DNA from: Arthrobacter bussei
GTDB taxonomy: Bacteria; Actinomycetota; Actinomycetes; Actinomycetales; Micrococcaceae
Length of the DNA stretch: 64,000 nt
Direction: 5' to 3'
Assembly (NCBI RefSeq): GCF_009377195.2
Contig: NZ_VJXX01000006.1
Location: 179,495-243,494 of the forward strand
Position numbers and translations under genes: made by a program. The notes under the pieces are model-generated. The model was given only the letters and a program-made list of their open reading frames with translations. It searched no databases and was not told where the DNA came from. Below, in pieces: positions 26,381 through 35,273 of the stretch (its first letter is position 1; every line of letters begins with the position of its first letter).

Positions 26381-27934
26381 CTAGGGTGCGTCGCTGACGC
26401 CCCAGGCCCGGTCGTAGAACGGGATCGAGAGTGCCTCCAGCAGTTCGTTGTAGGCATCCGGTGCCAGGGCCTGCGCGGAGCCCCGCGGGATCTCCGTCGA
26501 GAAGGCCGAGACGCCGAGCCCCGCCGCACCGTCCTGGAGGGTCAGTCCCGCGGCCTCCAGCACGGTCGGGTACACGCTCAGCTGGTCCATGCCGGACCGC
26601 AGTTCGGCGGTCCCACTGCCTCCCGGGACCCAGATCCGGTTGAAGATGGAGCGGTTCGGGTTACCTTCGATCTGCTCGTGCAGCGGATCGCCGGCGGGGG
26701 ATCGCCTGAGGTGGTCGCCCACGATCACCACGGCGGTGTCCTCAAGGTAGCCGCGCTCCCTCATGTGGTCGACGAGTCCTGCGACCTGCGCCATGGAGCA
26801 GGAGTACACGGACGGGATGTCGAGCTCGGTGTCCACCGTGCAGTAGTCGTACACGTGCGCGGGCTCATGGGTGTCCAGTGTCAGCATCGAGAGGTTGAAC
26901 CGCTGCCCGGTCCGTTCCGACTCGGCGTGCAGCCGGTCGACCTCCTCCTTGGCGTGGGTCATGAGCTGGCCGTCGCTCAGTCCCCAGTCCTCGCGGAAGG
27001 ATTCCGGCGGGTCGCCGGCGGCACGCCAGTCATCGAGGTCCTTCACCTCGGCGTAGCCGTGCGTGCGGAGGTAGGTCTCCTTCGCGGCGAAGGCGGCGTT
27101 GGCGCCGGTCAGGAACACGTTCGTGTAGCCGCGCTCCTGGAGGAGGTCGCCGGCGCAGGTCAGGCCGGGGAGGTAGGTGGGGGTGTCCGTGCCGAGGTCG
27201 TTCGACGGGGGCGCACCGGCCGCAGCGCCGGTGCCCTTGAGTGGGATCCCGCATTCGCTCGCGACGATGCCGGACATCGTCCAGCCCCCGCCCTGGTACT
27301 GCTGGAGGGCCGGGGCCTCCTGCCAGCCCTCGGAGGCCGGGGTGGCGTCCTTCAGGGGAGTGAAGGCGTCCTTCTCGAAGAGTTCCTCGTCCTGGAGGGT
27401 GCCCTCGCCCGATTCGAGGTAGACCACCACCAGGTTCCGCGCGTTCTCCTCGCTGGTGATGACGGGCTCCACGTAGAAGTCGCCGAGGTCGAAGTCGGAG
27501 TTCGCGCCCCGGATGTAGCTCGCCACGCCCACGGTGGTGGCGAAGGCGGTGGTGCCACCGATGACGAGGGCGCCGACGAGGACGGTGGAGACCGAGCGCG
27601 TGAGCACCTTCGCGCGGCGGGGCCGTGCGTCGGCTCCGGACCGGCGGCGCGTGCGGCGCCTGAGGAAGTGCACGACGCCGATTAGGGCGGTGATGACGAG
27701 GGGTGCGACGCCGACCCCGAGGATGCCGGCCCAGACCACGCCGCCGCCACCGCCGTCCGTCTCCACGGAGACGAGGTTCAGGACCATCTGGCCGACGGAG
27801 ATCTCGCCCCAGTAGTAGCGGATACCGATCGCGGCGATGAGCAGGGTGAGTCCCGCCCAGATCAGGACGTAGACGAGCGCATAGCCCAGAATGATGCCTG
27901 CCCGTCGGATCACGTGCAGAATTTGATCGGCCAT
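26381..27934 (-). CDS. OpgB/MdoB-like phosphoglycerol transferase (sulfatase superfamily), copy 1
   Basis: The 517-residue membrane protein has three or four N-terminal helices (14-40, 68-90, 113-137) and an extracytoplasmic sulfatase-type domain. VVYLESGEGTL around 171-180 places Glu174 and the nucleophilic Thr179 as in OpgB. SECGIPLKGT, GANAAFAAKETYLRTHGY, DWGLSD and VGDHLRRS follow the E. coli OpgB order closely. Such enzymes transfer phosphoglycerol from lipid donors onto glycans or other acceptors outside the membrane. GAGG nine bases before ATG 27934 fixes the start. It has the same length as its tandem neighbour and is its paralogue. Confidence 0.87.
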   Translation of the reverse strand: MADQILHVIRRAGIILGYALVYVLIWAGLTLLIAAIGIRYYWGEISVGQMVLNLVSVETDGGGGGVVWAGILGVGVAPLVITALIGVVHFLRRRTRRRSGADARPRRAKVLTRSVSTVLVGALVIGGTTAFATTVGVASYIRGANSDFDLGDFYVEPVITSEENARNLVVVYLESGEGTLQDEELFEKDAFTPLKDATPASEGWQEAPALQQYQGGGWTMSGIVASECGIPLKGTGAAAGAPPSNDLGTDTPTYLPGLTCAGDLLQERGYTNVFLTGANAAFAAKETYLRTHGYAEVKDLDDWRAAGDPPESFREDWGLSDGQLMTHAKEEVDRLHAESERTGQRFNLSMLTLDTHEPAHVYDYCTVDTELDIPSVYSCSMAQVAGLVDHMRERGYLEDTAVVIVGDHLRRSPAGDPLHEQIEGNPNRSIFNRIWVPGGSGTAELRSGMDQLSVYPTVLEAAGLTLQDGAAGLGVSAFSTEIPRGSAQALAPDAYNELLEALSIPFYDRAWGVSDAP

Positions 27935-28087
27935 ACCGTCACCTCGCCTTCGATGAGCCCACAAGTCGTCGACCGCTCGTGGCGGCGACCCGTCGGGCCA
28001 ATCGGATAGTAGCCCTGGGATGCCGGGCGTTCAACGTACGTTCATCTGTGGTTAATACCGTGTCGGGTCCTAGGAGCGGGATCGCGG

Positions 28088-29641
28088 CTACGGCGCCGCG
28101 TCCCCGTCCGCCCACGCGTCGGAGTAGAAGGACGGCGAGTTCGAGTTGAGGAGCTCGGCGTAGAAGTTGTCATCGAGCGCCTGGGCCGAATCCACCGGGA
28201 TGTCCGGCGAGAAGGCCGAGACGCCGACGCCGGCCTCGCGGCCCTGAAGGGTCAGGCCCGCGGCCTCGAGGATCGTCGGGTAGAGATTCAGCTGGTCGAT
28301 ACCGGAGCGAGGGGTGAGCCCGGCGCCGCCCGGCATCCAGATGCGGTTGAAGATGGTGCGGTTCTCGTGGTGGTCCAGCTGCTCGTGGAAGGCGTCGCCG
28401 GCGCTCATGTGCTTGAGGTGGTCGCCCATGATCACCACGGCGGTGTCCTCGAGGTAGCCCTGTTCCTCCATGTGGTCGACGAAGCCGGCCACGAGCTCCA
28501 TGGAGCAGGCGAACACCGACGTGACCTCCTGCTCGGTGTCGACCGAGCAGTAGTCGTACACGTGGACCGGCTCGTGGGTGTCGAGCGTCAGGACGGAGAG
28601 GTTGAACGGCTCGCCCGTCTGCTCGGACTCCGCGTGCAGCGCGTCGAGCTCCTCGCGGGCGTTGGCGAGCAGGCGCTCGTCGCTGAGGCCCCAGTCCGGG
28701 CGGAAGTCCGAGGCGGACTCGCCGACGGCCCGCCACTGGGCGAGGCCCTTGATGGAGGAGTAGCCGTGGCCCCGGAGGAAGGTGTCCTTCGCGGCGAACG
28801 AGGAGTTCGCGCCGCCCAGGAAGGTGCTCGTGTACCCGTGGTCGCTGAGCACGTCGCCGAGGCAGGTGGCGCCCCCCAGGTAGGTGTCGACGTCGTCCTC
28901 CGGCACGGCGGCACGGCCGCTGCTCTCGTCCGACGCGCTGCCGCCCTTGAGGGGGATGCCGCACTGGGTCCCGACGAGCCCGGCCATGGTCCAGCCGCCG
29001 CCCTGGTACTGCTGGAGGTCCTCGATGGTCTGCCACCCGTCGGCGGCCTGCGTGACGTCCTTCAGCGGCGCGAAGGCGTCCTTCTCGAACAGCTGGTCGT
29101 CGGCGAGGGTCTGCTCACCGGACTCGAGGTAGATCAGCACGAGGTTCCGCTTGTCCTCGTCGCTGGTGACGACGGGCTCGGCGTGGAAGTCCTGGATGTC
29201 CCAGTCGGAGGTTGACGCCCGGATGTAGTCGGCGACGCCCACGGTTGTGGAGAACGCCGTCGTGCCGCCCACGACGACGGCCGCTACCAGTGCGGTGGAC
29301 ACCGCGCGCTTGACGAGCGGCCCGCGGGACGGGCGTCCGCCGTCGTCCGCCTGACGGCGGTTCCGGCGCCGGAGGAACTGGACGAGCGCGATGCTGCCGG
29401 TGATCAGGAGCGGCGCGACGCCGATGGCGAGGATGCCCCTCCACAGGAAGTCACCGCCGCCGTCCGTCTCGACGGACACGAGGTTGAGGCGCATCTGGCC
29501 GACGGAGATCTCGCCCCAGTAGTAACGGATGCCGGCGGCGGCGATGAGGAGGGTGAGGCCGGCCCAGATGAGCAGGTAGACCAGCAGCCGTCCGACGACG
29601 ACGCCGACCCGTCGGGTCACGCCGGGGATTCGGGACTGCAT
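28088..29641 (-). CDS. OpgB/MdoB-like phosphoglycerol transferase, copy 2
   Basis: Also 517 residues and very similar along the whole length to copy 1 (shared LLIAA-GIRYYWGEISVGQM segment, LESGEQTL with Thr178, TQCGIPLKG, DWGLSDE, MGDHLKHM). Differences concentrate in the variable linkers and the region around 225-260, so the two may have different acceptors. The intergenic gap between the copies is 153 bases, with no clear terminator, so both could be in one transcript. The second half is a typical alkaline-phosphatase-fold domain with metal-binding Asp and His in TLDTHEPVH and MGDHLK. Confidence 0.87.
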   Translation of the reverse strand: MQSRIPGVTRRVGVVVGRLLVYLLIWAGLTLLIAAAGIRYYWGEISVGQMRLNLVSVETDGGGDFLWRGILAIGVAPLLITGSIALVQFLRRRNRRQADDGGRPSRGPLVKRAVSTALVAAVVVGGTTAFSTTVGVADYIRASTSDWDIQDFHAEPVVTSDEDKRNLVLIYLESGEQTLADDQLFEKDAFAPLKDVTQAADGWQTIEDLQQYQGGGWTMAGLVGTQCGIPLKGGSASDESSGRAAVPEDDVDTYLGGATCLGDVLSDHGYTSTFLGGANSSFAAKDTFLRGHGYSSIKGLAQWRAVGESASDFRPDWGLSDERLLANAREELDALHAESEQTGEPFNLSVLTLDTHEPVHVYDYCSVDTEQEVTSVFACSMELVAGFVDHMEEQGYLEDTAVVIMGDHLKHMSAGDAFHEQLDHHENRTIFNRIWMPGGAGLTPRSGIDQLNLYPTILEAAGLTLQGREAGVGVSAFSPDIPVDSAQALDDNFYAELLNSNSPSFYSDAWADGDAAP

Positions 29642-29869
29642 GGCAACACCTCACGTTCCAACCATCAGGTGCCTGCCGGGCACCACTGACGTCCGACCTT
29701 TCGCAAAGGGTGGACAAGACTAGTGCCCTAGGGTACCCGTTCAACCTTGGTTCATCCTGTGTTCACGGGTTCGGTGGTATAACGGGTGCCTGAATCCTGC
29801 TGCACTGCTGCGCTTTTCCTTCGCCCGCGGTGGCCCGCCGCTTCCTAGGCTTGATGGGCGGACGACGGT

Positions 29870-30778
29870 ATGGGGGAGAACGTGGAAGCTGGACAGGGTG
29901 CGGCCGAGCAGGCGCGTCGCGCGGGGGAGCGGGTCTCGCGGCTGGAGGCCGAGCTCGAGCAGGCGCGGAGGACCAAGCAGGCGTGGCTTGCCGGGGCGGA
30001 GGGCGAGCAGCGGGTCGGCGACCAGCTGAGCCGGCTGGAGGCCGAGGGGTGGGCGGTTCTGCACGACGTGCACTGGCCCGGTCGGCCGAAGGCGAACCTG
30101 GACCACATCCTGGTGGGTCCGGGCGGCGTGCTGGTCATCGATGCGAAGAACTGGTCGGGCGACGTCCGCCTGCGCGACGGCGACCTCCGCCAGAACGGTT
30201 TTTCACGACGGCGGGAGATGGAGAAGGCCCTCGACCAGGGCGCCGCGGTGGCCGCACTCCTCGAACCGCAGCATCGCACGCTGACCCAGGCCTGGATCTG
30301 CCTCGTCGGTCAGCCGGAGCTGCTGCCCAGCCCGACCGGCGGCGTGACCATCCTGGGGATGGATCACCTCGTCGAGGCCGTGCGGACACTACCGCCGGTG
30401 CTCGAGCCCGCCCTGGTGGGCGTGATCCACGACTACTTACATGGACTGCTCGCCGGGCCGACGAGTCCGGCTGTCGCCACGACGGCCCTGCTCACGCGAC
30501 CGGACGCCGTATCGTCGGCGCTCGCAGACCGCCGAGCCGCGGCGGCTGGCTCGGACTCGATGCCGCGACCGCGTAACACTGCACCGGCGCGGTCACCCCG
30601 GCCTTCGAGGAGGGCGCGACGTCGGAATCAGCCCAGTTGCCTCGGTGCTTTCGGGCGGCTCGTGCTGCTGGCGGTGGCGCTGCTGATCGGGACCATTGTC
30701 CTTCAGAGCTTCGCCGAGACGATCTCCACACCTCCGCCGGTCACACCGACGATCGAGCAGGTGGTCCCTGCGGGATAG
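29870..30778 (+). CDS. NERD-domain (nuclease-related) protein with C-terminal membrane helix
   Basis: The 302-residue protein has an N-terminal coiled coil at 8-40, a NERD domain at about 44-160 with EGEQRVGDQL, LDHILVGPGG and IDAKNW (Asp78, Asp91 and Lys93 in PD-(D/E)xK-like positions), a basic Pro/Arg linker and one hydrophobic helix at about 258-278. NERD domains are predicted nucleases of the restriction-endonuclease fold, usually not proven. The membrane helix suggests it faces the cytosol from the membrane. It diverges from the OpgB pair and converges with an Mrr-type gene. ATG 29870 follows GGACGACGG. Confidence 0.75.
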   Translation: MGENVEAGQGAAEQARRAGERVSRLEAELEQARRTKQAWLAGAEGEQRVGDQLSRLEAEGWAVLHDVHWPGRPKANLDHILVGPGGVLVIDAKNWSGDVRLRDGDLRQNGFSRRREMEKALDQGAAVAALLEPQHRTLTQAWICLVGQPELLPSPTGGVTILGMDHLVEAVRTLPPVLEPALVGVIHDYLHGLLAGPTSPAVATTALLTRPDAVSSALADRRAAAAGSDSMPRPRNTAPARSPRPSRRARRRNQPSCLGAFGRLVLLAVALLIGTIVLQSFAETISTPPPVTPTIEQVVPAG

Positions 30779-30807
30779 CGGCGGTAGGTTCCGGTCTCGA
30801 TAGGTGA

Positions 30808-31743
30808 CTACTCGAAGAAGTCCTCATCGACTTCAACGACGGTGTACACCTTCGCGACCTGCACTCCTACGGAGTGTCGGATCATCAGGTCGGTGAGTTG
30901 CTTGCCGTCGATCAGGATAATTCGGGTCGGGATAGCGCGCGCATACTCAAGAGCTTGCGTCGAGAACCGACTTGTCGTGATGAAGACGCCGCGAGTGGCT
31001 CCTCGCCCGGCGAGGGCTCCAACGAAGGACTGGATGGCCTCGCGTCCAACGGTCGACTCCGCTGCGTAACGCTTTGCCTGAATATAGATCTGGTCGAGCC
31101 CTAGGGCGTCCTGATCGATGACTCCGTCCACGCCACCGTCGCCCGTTCCCCCGATACGCCGGCCCCGGTTCTCGGCACCGCCGTAACCCATCGCGAGGAG
31201 CAGTTTCACGACGGCTTCCTCGAAAAAATCGGGATGCCGATCTTGCAGCCGCTTCAGGAGATCGGTGGCCACGTCTGCTCGCAGGAGTTCGATGCCACTC
31301 TCGATCTGCTCTGTCGGATCGAGTTCGGAGTCCTCATCGGCTCGCCTTTGCACGGCGGTGCTTGCTGAGATGTTCTGACGCCTTGGCTCGTAGTCGTTGT
31401 ACGCAGGTATTGCTCGAAGCGTTTCCTTCGTGATGTTTCCGGCATTGGCGCTGAGTAACTGCTTCCCAATTTCAGTGATGATGAAGCGGCCGCGCTCCGG
31501 TTTGGCCACCGCAGTTGCTCGTGTCAGGTCGGACATGGCCCACCCGATTCGGTTCTCAGCGCTCGGTTGCCCCGAGGCGAGAAGGATGGCTCGCTGATCC
31601 GGGGGGATCGCCTCCTGATCAAGCACATCAGCGATTAGTTCGCGCCTGGTCCTTGTTCTACCGTCAGAGAGGACCTTCAATACTGGCCGCATGAATTCGT
31701 GCCACTTTGGCATCGGTTCAGTCGACGATGCGCTGTCTGTCAT
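30808..31743 (-). CDS. mrr: Mrr-type restriction endonuclease
   Basis: The 311-residue protein has the Mrr layout: an N-terminal winged helix (about 10-90, WAMSDLTRATAVAKPERGRFIIT) and a C-terminal Mrr catalytic domain (about 165-300). GTGDGGVDGVID gives the catalytic Asp and IYIQAKRY gives the Q-x-K pair of the PD-(D/E)xK motif, and AVVKLLLAMGYGG is the usual lead-in helix. Mrr enzymes cut modified foreign DNA. A GTG nine bases upstream could also start the protein; ATG 31743 has GTGAG at the right distance. Codon use is less GC-rich than its neighbours. Confidence 0.87.
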   Translation of the reverse strand: MTDSASSTEPMPKWHEFMRPVLKVLSDGRTRTRRELIADVLDQEAIPPDQRAILLASGQPSAENRIGWAMSDLTRATAVAKPERGRFIITEIGKQLLSANAGNITKETLRAIPAYNDYEPRRQNISASTAVQRRADEDSELDPTEQIESGIELLRADVATDLLKRLQDRHPDFFEEAVVKLLLAMGYGGAENRGRRIGGTGDGGVDGVIDQDALGLDQIYIQAKRYAAESTVGREAIQSFVGALAGRGATRGVFITTSRFSTQALEYARAIPTRIILIDGKQLTDLMIRHSVGVQVAKVYTVVEVDEDFFE

Positions 31744-31815
31744 GAGGCTCACTCTGTTCGTTGTGAAGTTCGTACTGAGTCGTCGGTGGTATGGGCGATA
31801 CCGCTTTGATCGACC

Positions 31816-32700
31816 CTATTCGAGGCGGCGATCCTCGGGCGACGATAGCTCGGCAGCAAGGCGCAGGAGGTCTTTACTGAGCCGGCGCGCCTGGTCGGAA
31901 ACGGAGTCAGGAAGAACAGTGGTAGCCGAGGTCGGCGCATGCGGTGGCTCCCGCTGGATGTCGATGTCGAACACCACATGGTCCGGGTGGTGCCAGGTCG
32001 AGAAGACCTCGACCGGCCGCCCGTCCTGATCGAAGCTCGTTCCCTCCAGCAGCAGCACGGGTGACGACGCTTCCAGCTGCAGCAGCCGCAGCAGGTCGCC
32101 GTCGCCCGGCACCGCTCGGATCTGCCGCTTGCCGGAGGTGATCCGCACACCGTACTTCTCCCCGAGCACCGCATGGAGAGACGCATCGTGAAGGGCTTCC
32201 GCCGTCAGGTTGGTGAAGGTCGGCGCAGGCAGCCACGTGTGGATGACGGCGATGGGCACGCCGTCGGCCGCCCGCAACCGCTCGAGAAAGAGGACCTGCG
32301 GAGTCCCGAGGACCGCGGTCGACGCATCGGCGTCCTGCACGGTCAGCGACAGCACCTCCGTACCGACGCTCGCCCCGGTGCTGCCCAGCTGCGCCGAGAG
32401 CCCGGACGTGCGGTGCACCAGCCGGTGGTGCTCACGGCGAGGAGCAACGGTGCTGCCGCGCCCGCGGCCGCGCTCGATCAGCCCTTCATCGGTCAATGCA
32501 CCGAGGGCCTGGCGCACCACGGACCGGGACACGCCGTAGCGCACCTGAAGCTGCGCCTCGCTGGGCAGCGAGGTGCCTGGCGGCAGTGAATGGTTCAGAA
32601 TCTGCGCCCGCAAATGCCCTCGGAGCTGCAGGTGCAGCGGCTCGCTGCTCCCGGCGTCGAGAAGGCGGCCAGGGGTGTCAGGTGTGTCCATCTCAACCAC
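31816..32700 (-). CDS. GntR-family regulator, HutC/UTRA subfamily
   Basis: The 294-residue protein has an N-terminal GntR winged helix (LPSEAQLQVRYGVSRSVVRQAL, about 45-66) and a UTRA effector domain to about 250 (VLFLERLRAADGVPIAVIHTWLP, then ASSPVLLLEGTSFDQDGRPVEV). UTRA domains bind small phosphorylated sugars or acids. It is the last gene of the four-carbon acid sugar operon and most likely its repressor; inverted repeats ahead of the permease gene are candidate operators. Start at 32700 has an ATG 9 bases further in as alternative. Confidence 0.88.
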   Translation of the reverse strand: MVEMDTPDTPGRLLDAGSSEPLHLQLRGHLRAQILNHSLPPGTSLPSEAQLQVRYGVSRSVVRQALGALTDEGLIERGRGRGSTVAPRREHHRLVHRTSGLSAQLGSTGASVGTEVLSLTVQDADASTAVLGTPQVLFLERLRAADGVPIAVIHTWLPAPTFTNLTAEALHDASLHAVLGEKYGVRITSGKRQIRAVPGDGDLLRLLQLEASSPVLLLEGTSFDQDGRPVEVFSTWHHPDHVVFDIDIQREPPHAPTSATTVLPDSVSDQARRLSKDLLRLAAELSSPEDRRLE

Positions 32701-32711
32701 TGTCCCTACCG

Positions 32712-32855
32712 TCAGGACGCAGAGTCGGACTCATCCGCCTGCGCCGGATTGTCGTCGTCGTGCTCTTCGAGGACCTTGCCGTCGTGGACCCGCTTGAGCT
32801 CGATGCCCTCGAGGTAGCTGGGGATGGGTGGGTCGAGGTCTTCGTCGCTGGTCAT
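32712..32855 (-). CDS. Small acidic protein of 47 residues
   Basis: ATG 32855 with AGGATCGG upstream opens a 47-residue frame that is strongly acidic (DEDLDPP, EEHDDDNPAQADESDS). It lies 11 bases before the GntR gene and 97 after the PdxA2 gene in the same direction. I do not recognise it. Size, start context and codon use support a real gene but nothing shows its role. Confidence 0.45.
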   Translation of the reverse strand: MTSDEDLDPPIPSYLEGIELKRVHDGKVLEEHDDDNPAQADESDSAS

Positions 32856-32952
32856 GATTCCGATCCTAGGCGTCCGGTGAGGACAAGCCGCGACGGCGTC
32901 GGTGGCTTGTCCTCTCCTGGTCGTCGGGCACGGTGGTTCACCGCGGGAAGAC

Positions 32953-33978
32953 CTACTTCTTCTGCGCGGTCCGCCAGACGTGGTCCCAGCCCGGCGCCAG
33001 GGCAGCAGCCCGCCGAAGAGACAGCACGAGGCTCGCTTCGCGGGCGATGCCCTGCCCGGCGATGTCGAACGCCGTGCCGTGGTCCACCGAGACACGGACG
33101 ACAGGCAGGCCGACGGTGATGTTCACGCCGTCGTCGCCGTAGACCGCCTTGAAAGGTGCGTGGCCCTGGTCGTGATAGCAGGCGATGACCATGTTCCACT
33201 TGCCCTTGACCGCTGCGGGGATGAGCGCGTCCGCGGGAATGGGCCCGTGTACGTTGATGCCCTTCTCGCGGGCAGCGGCGACGGCGGGCGCGAGGATGTC
33301 GGCGTCCTCGTCGCCGAACAGGCGGTTCTCGCCTGCGTGCGGGTTCAGACCGGCGAGGCCGATCGGTTCGTCCGGGTTGCCGAGCGCCTTCGTGAACGCA
33401 CTGACCAGCTCGATGACGTTGCCGGTGCGCTCCGGCGTGACGTCCTCGATGGCCTGCCGCAGCGAGACGTGGGTGGTGAGGTGGAAGAAGTAGAGATCGC
33501 CCGCGGAGAGGACGAGGCTGAAGTTCTCCACCCCGAACTCGTGCGCGAGCAGCTCCGTGTGGCCGGGCCACTTGTGCCCGCCGGCGTGCATCGCGGCCTT
33601 GTTGAGCGGCGCCGTCACGATGCCCTGGACCTTGCCTTCGCGGGCCAGGCGGCAGGCCTCGACCACGAAGCGGTAGGAGCCGTCGCCCGCCGCCGGGCTG
33701 AGCTCGCCGAGCTTCACGTCGGCCAAGGACGGGCCGGTTTGCAGGAGTTCGATGACGCCGGGCTCGTTCGTCGCGTCCTCGATCGAGGACAGCACGCGGA
33801 CCGTGTCCGGGTCGCCGCCTACGTTGGTGACGCCCTGGCGCATGGCGGCCTCATCACCGATGACGACGGGCCTGCACTCCTGCCGGACGTCGTCGTGCCC
33901 GAGGAGGGACTTCGCGGTGATCTCCGGTCCGATGCCGGCGACGTCGCCGAGAGTGACGGCGAGGGTGGGGATGCTCAT
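32953..33978 (-). CDS. pdxA2: PdxA2-type 4-phosphoerythronate/threonate dehydrogenase
   Basis: ATG 33978 overlaps the kinase stop (ATGA) and gives 341 residues. It matches the PdxA family: TLGDVAGIGPEI at the start, PGHTELLA, NPHAGE and YHDQGHAPFK carry the three metal-binding His residues. When next to a DUF1537 kinase, PdxA2 proteins oxidise and decarboxylate the 4-phosphates of D-threonate or D-erythronate to dihydroxyacetone phosphate rather than working in vitamin B6 synthesis. A longer reading upstream runs into the kinase gene and is rejected. Confidence 0.88.
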   Translation of the reverse strand: MSIPTLAVTLGDVAGIGPEITAKSLLGHDDVRQECRPVVIGDEAAMRQGVTNVGGDPDTVRVLSSIEDATNEPGVIELLQTGPSLADVKLGELSPAAGDGSYRFVVEACRLAREGKVQGIVTAPLNKAAMHAGGHKWPGHTELLAHEFGVENFSLVLSAGDLYFFHLTTHVSLRQAIEDVTPERTGNVIELVSAFTKALGNPDEPIGLAGLNPHAGENRLFGDEDADILAPAVAAAREKGINVHGPIPADALIPAAVKGKWNMVIACYHDQGHAPFKAVYGDDGVNITVGLPVVRVSVDHGTAFDIAGQGIAREASLVLSLRRAAALAPGWDHVWRTAQKK

Positions 33979-35273
33979 GAGGATGCCTCCGTTGAGTGGG
34001 CGAGGGGGGTGGTCAGTGTCCGGGTGAGTTCGGTGACGGTGTCGAGCAGGGCGGTAACCGGCCCGAAGCCGCCGGCCTTCGTGACGACAATCTTTCCAGC
34101 GGCGGCGCCGCCTTCGACGACGCCGACCGGGATGCCCTCCTGGATGGCGCCGGTGATGCGCAGCGCCTGGGCCCGCGTGGCGTCGAGGACGGCGCGGGCT
34201 CCGTCGCCGCCGACGAGCACCAGGGCGCCGACGGAGGCGCGGGCCAGGGTCTGCTGCACCACCGACGCGAGGCTGCTCGCGATGGCGGTCCCGCTGAGGG
34301 TTCCAGCGCCGCCGACCGCCTCGGGGGAGGTGATGACGACGACCCGCGGCAGGGACTCCGGGACCTCGAGCTCTCCGGCGGCCCACTGCGCGAGCCGGTT
34401 CGGCTGGTCGAGCAGGGATTCGTCGGGCTGCAGGATGCGGAGGTCGGCCGGGTCCAGCTGGGCGCGCAGATGGTCGGTCTGGGCGCGGGCGACGTCGTGC
34501 AGCGAACTGACGACGACGACGATGCGCTGCCCCTGTGGCGCCGGGTCAGGTTCGGCCGAGGCGTGCACTGCTCCGGCCTCGGCCCAGGCTGCCGCCATGG
34601 CTGCCGCGAGGCCGGCGGACCCGGCGGGAATCGCCGTCGGGCCGGCGACGACGAGCGCGGCCGCGAGGGTGCGGAGGTCGTCATCGGACGCTGCGTTGAC
34701 GACCACGACGCCGCTACCCGCCGCGTCCCGCAGTGCCTGCGCATCATGGTCGGCAGTACCGCTGAGGCTGATCGTCGCGGTGCCGGGCAGGAGCTGCGAG
34801 AACTCGCTGGTGGGGACCGGTGTGACCGGGTCGCGGCCCGCGGGGGAGTCCTCGACCGGTCCGCTGTGGACGCGCAGCAGGCCGTCCTCGATGGTCCTCC
34901 CCATGGCCGGGTAGGCCGGGCACACGACGGCGAAGCAGCCGGGGTGCTGCTCCTGCCACGCGTCGAGCGCTCCGGCCACCTGCGCCGGGACGCTGCCGCG
35001 CATCGTGGAATCGATCTTCAGGTACAGGCGGTCCGACCCGGCGGTGACGAGGTTCCTGATGGCGCTCGCCGTGGCCTGCTGGGCGGTTGTCGCGTCCATC
35101 GCGCGGGCGTCGGTGTTCACCGCCAGGGCGCTGCCGGGTGCCACCGAGTCCGGGAAGAGTTCGCCCAGCAGCAGCCGGGAGGACCAGCCGGTGCGGGAGA
35201 ACTGGACCACCGAGTCGGTGGCGCCGGTGACGTCGTCGGCCGCAATGCCGACAATGGGTGCGGAAGGTGTCAC
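33975..35273 (-). CDS. dtnK: Four-carbon acid sugar kinase (DUF1537; DtnK/OtnK type)
   Basis: The GTG start at 35273 overlaps the permease stop (GTGA). The 432-residue protein has IAADDVTGATDS (9-20), LYLKIDSTMRGSVPAQV and a C-terminal nucleotide half with GGDGAR, all typical of DUF1537 kinases. These phosphorylate D-threonate, D-erythronate or related acids at O4 with ATP, the step before PdxA2. The gene pairing and a permease fix the pathway class but not the exact stereoisomer. Full length. Confidence 0.88.
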   Translation of the reverse strand: MTPSAPIVGIAADDVTGATDSVVQFSRTGWSSRLLLGELFPDSVAPGSALAVNTDARAMDATTAQQATASAIRNLVTAGSDRLYLKIDSTMRGSVPAQVAGALDAWQEQHPGCFAVVCPAYPAMGRTIEDGLLRVHSGPVEDSPAGRDPVTPVPTSEFSQLLPGTATISLSGTADHDAQALRDAAGSGVVVVNAASDDDLRTLAAALVVAGPTAIPAGSAGLAAAMAAAWAEAGAVHASAEPDPAPQGQRIVVVVSSLHDVARAQTDHLRAQLDPADLRILQPDESLLDQPNRLAQWAAGELEVPESLPRVVVITSPEAVGGAGTLSGTAIASSLASVVQQTLARASVGALVLVGGDGARAVLDATRAQALRITGAIQEGIPVGVVEGGAAAGKIVVTKAGGFGPVTALLDTVTELTRTLTTPLAHSTEASS

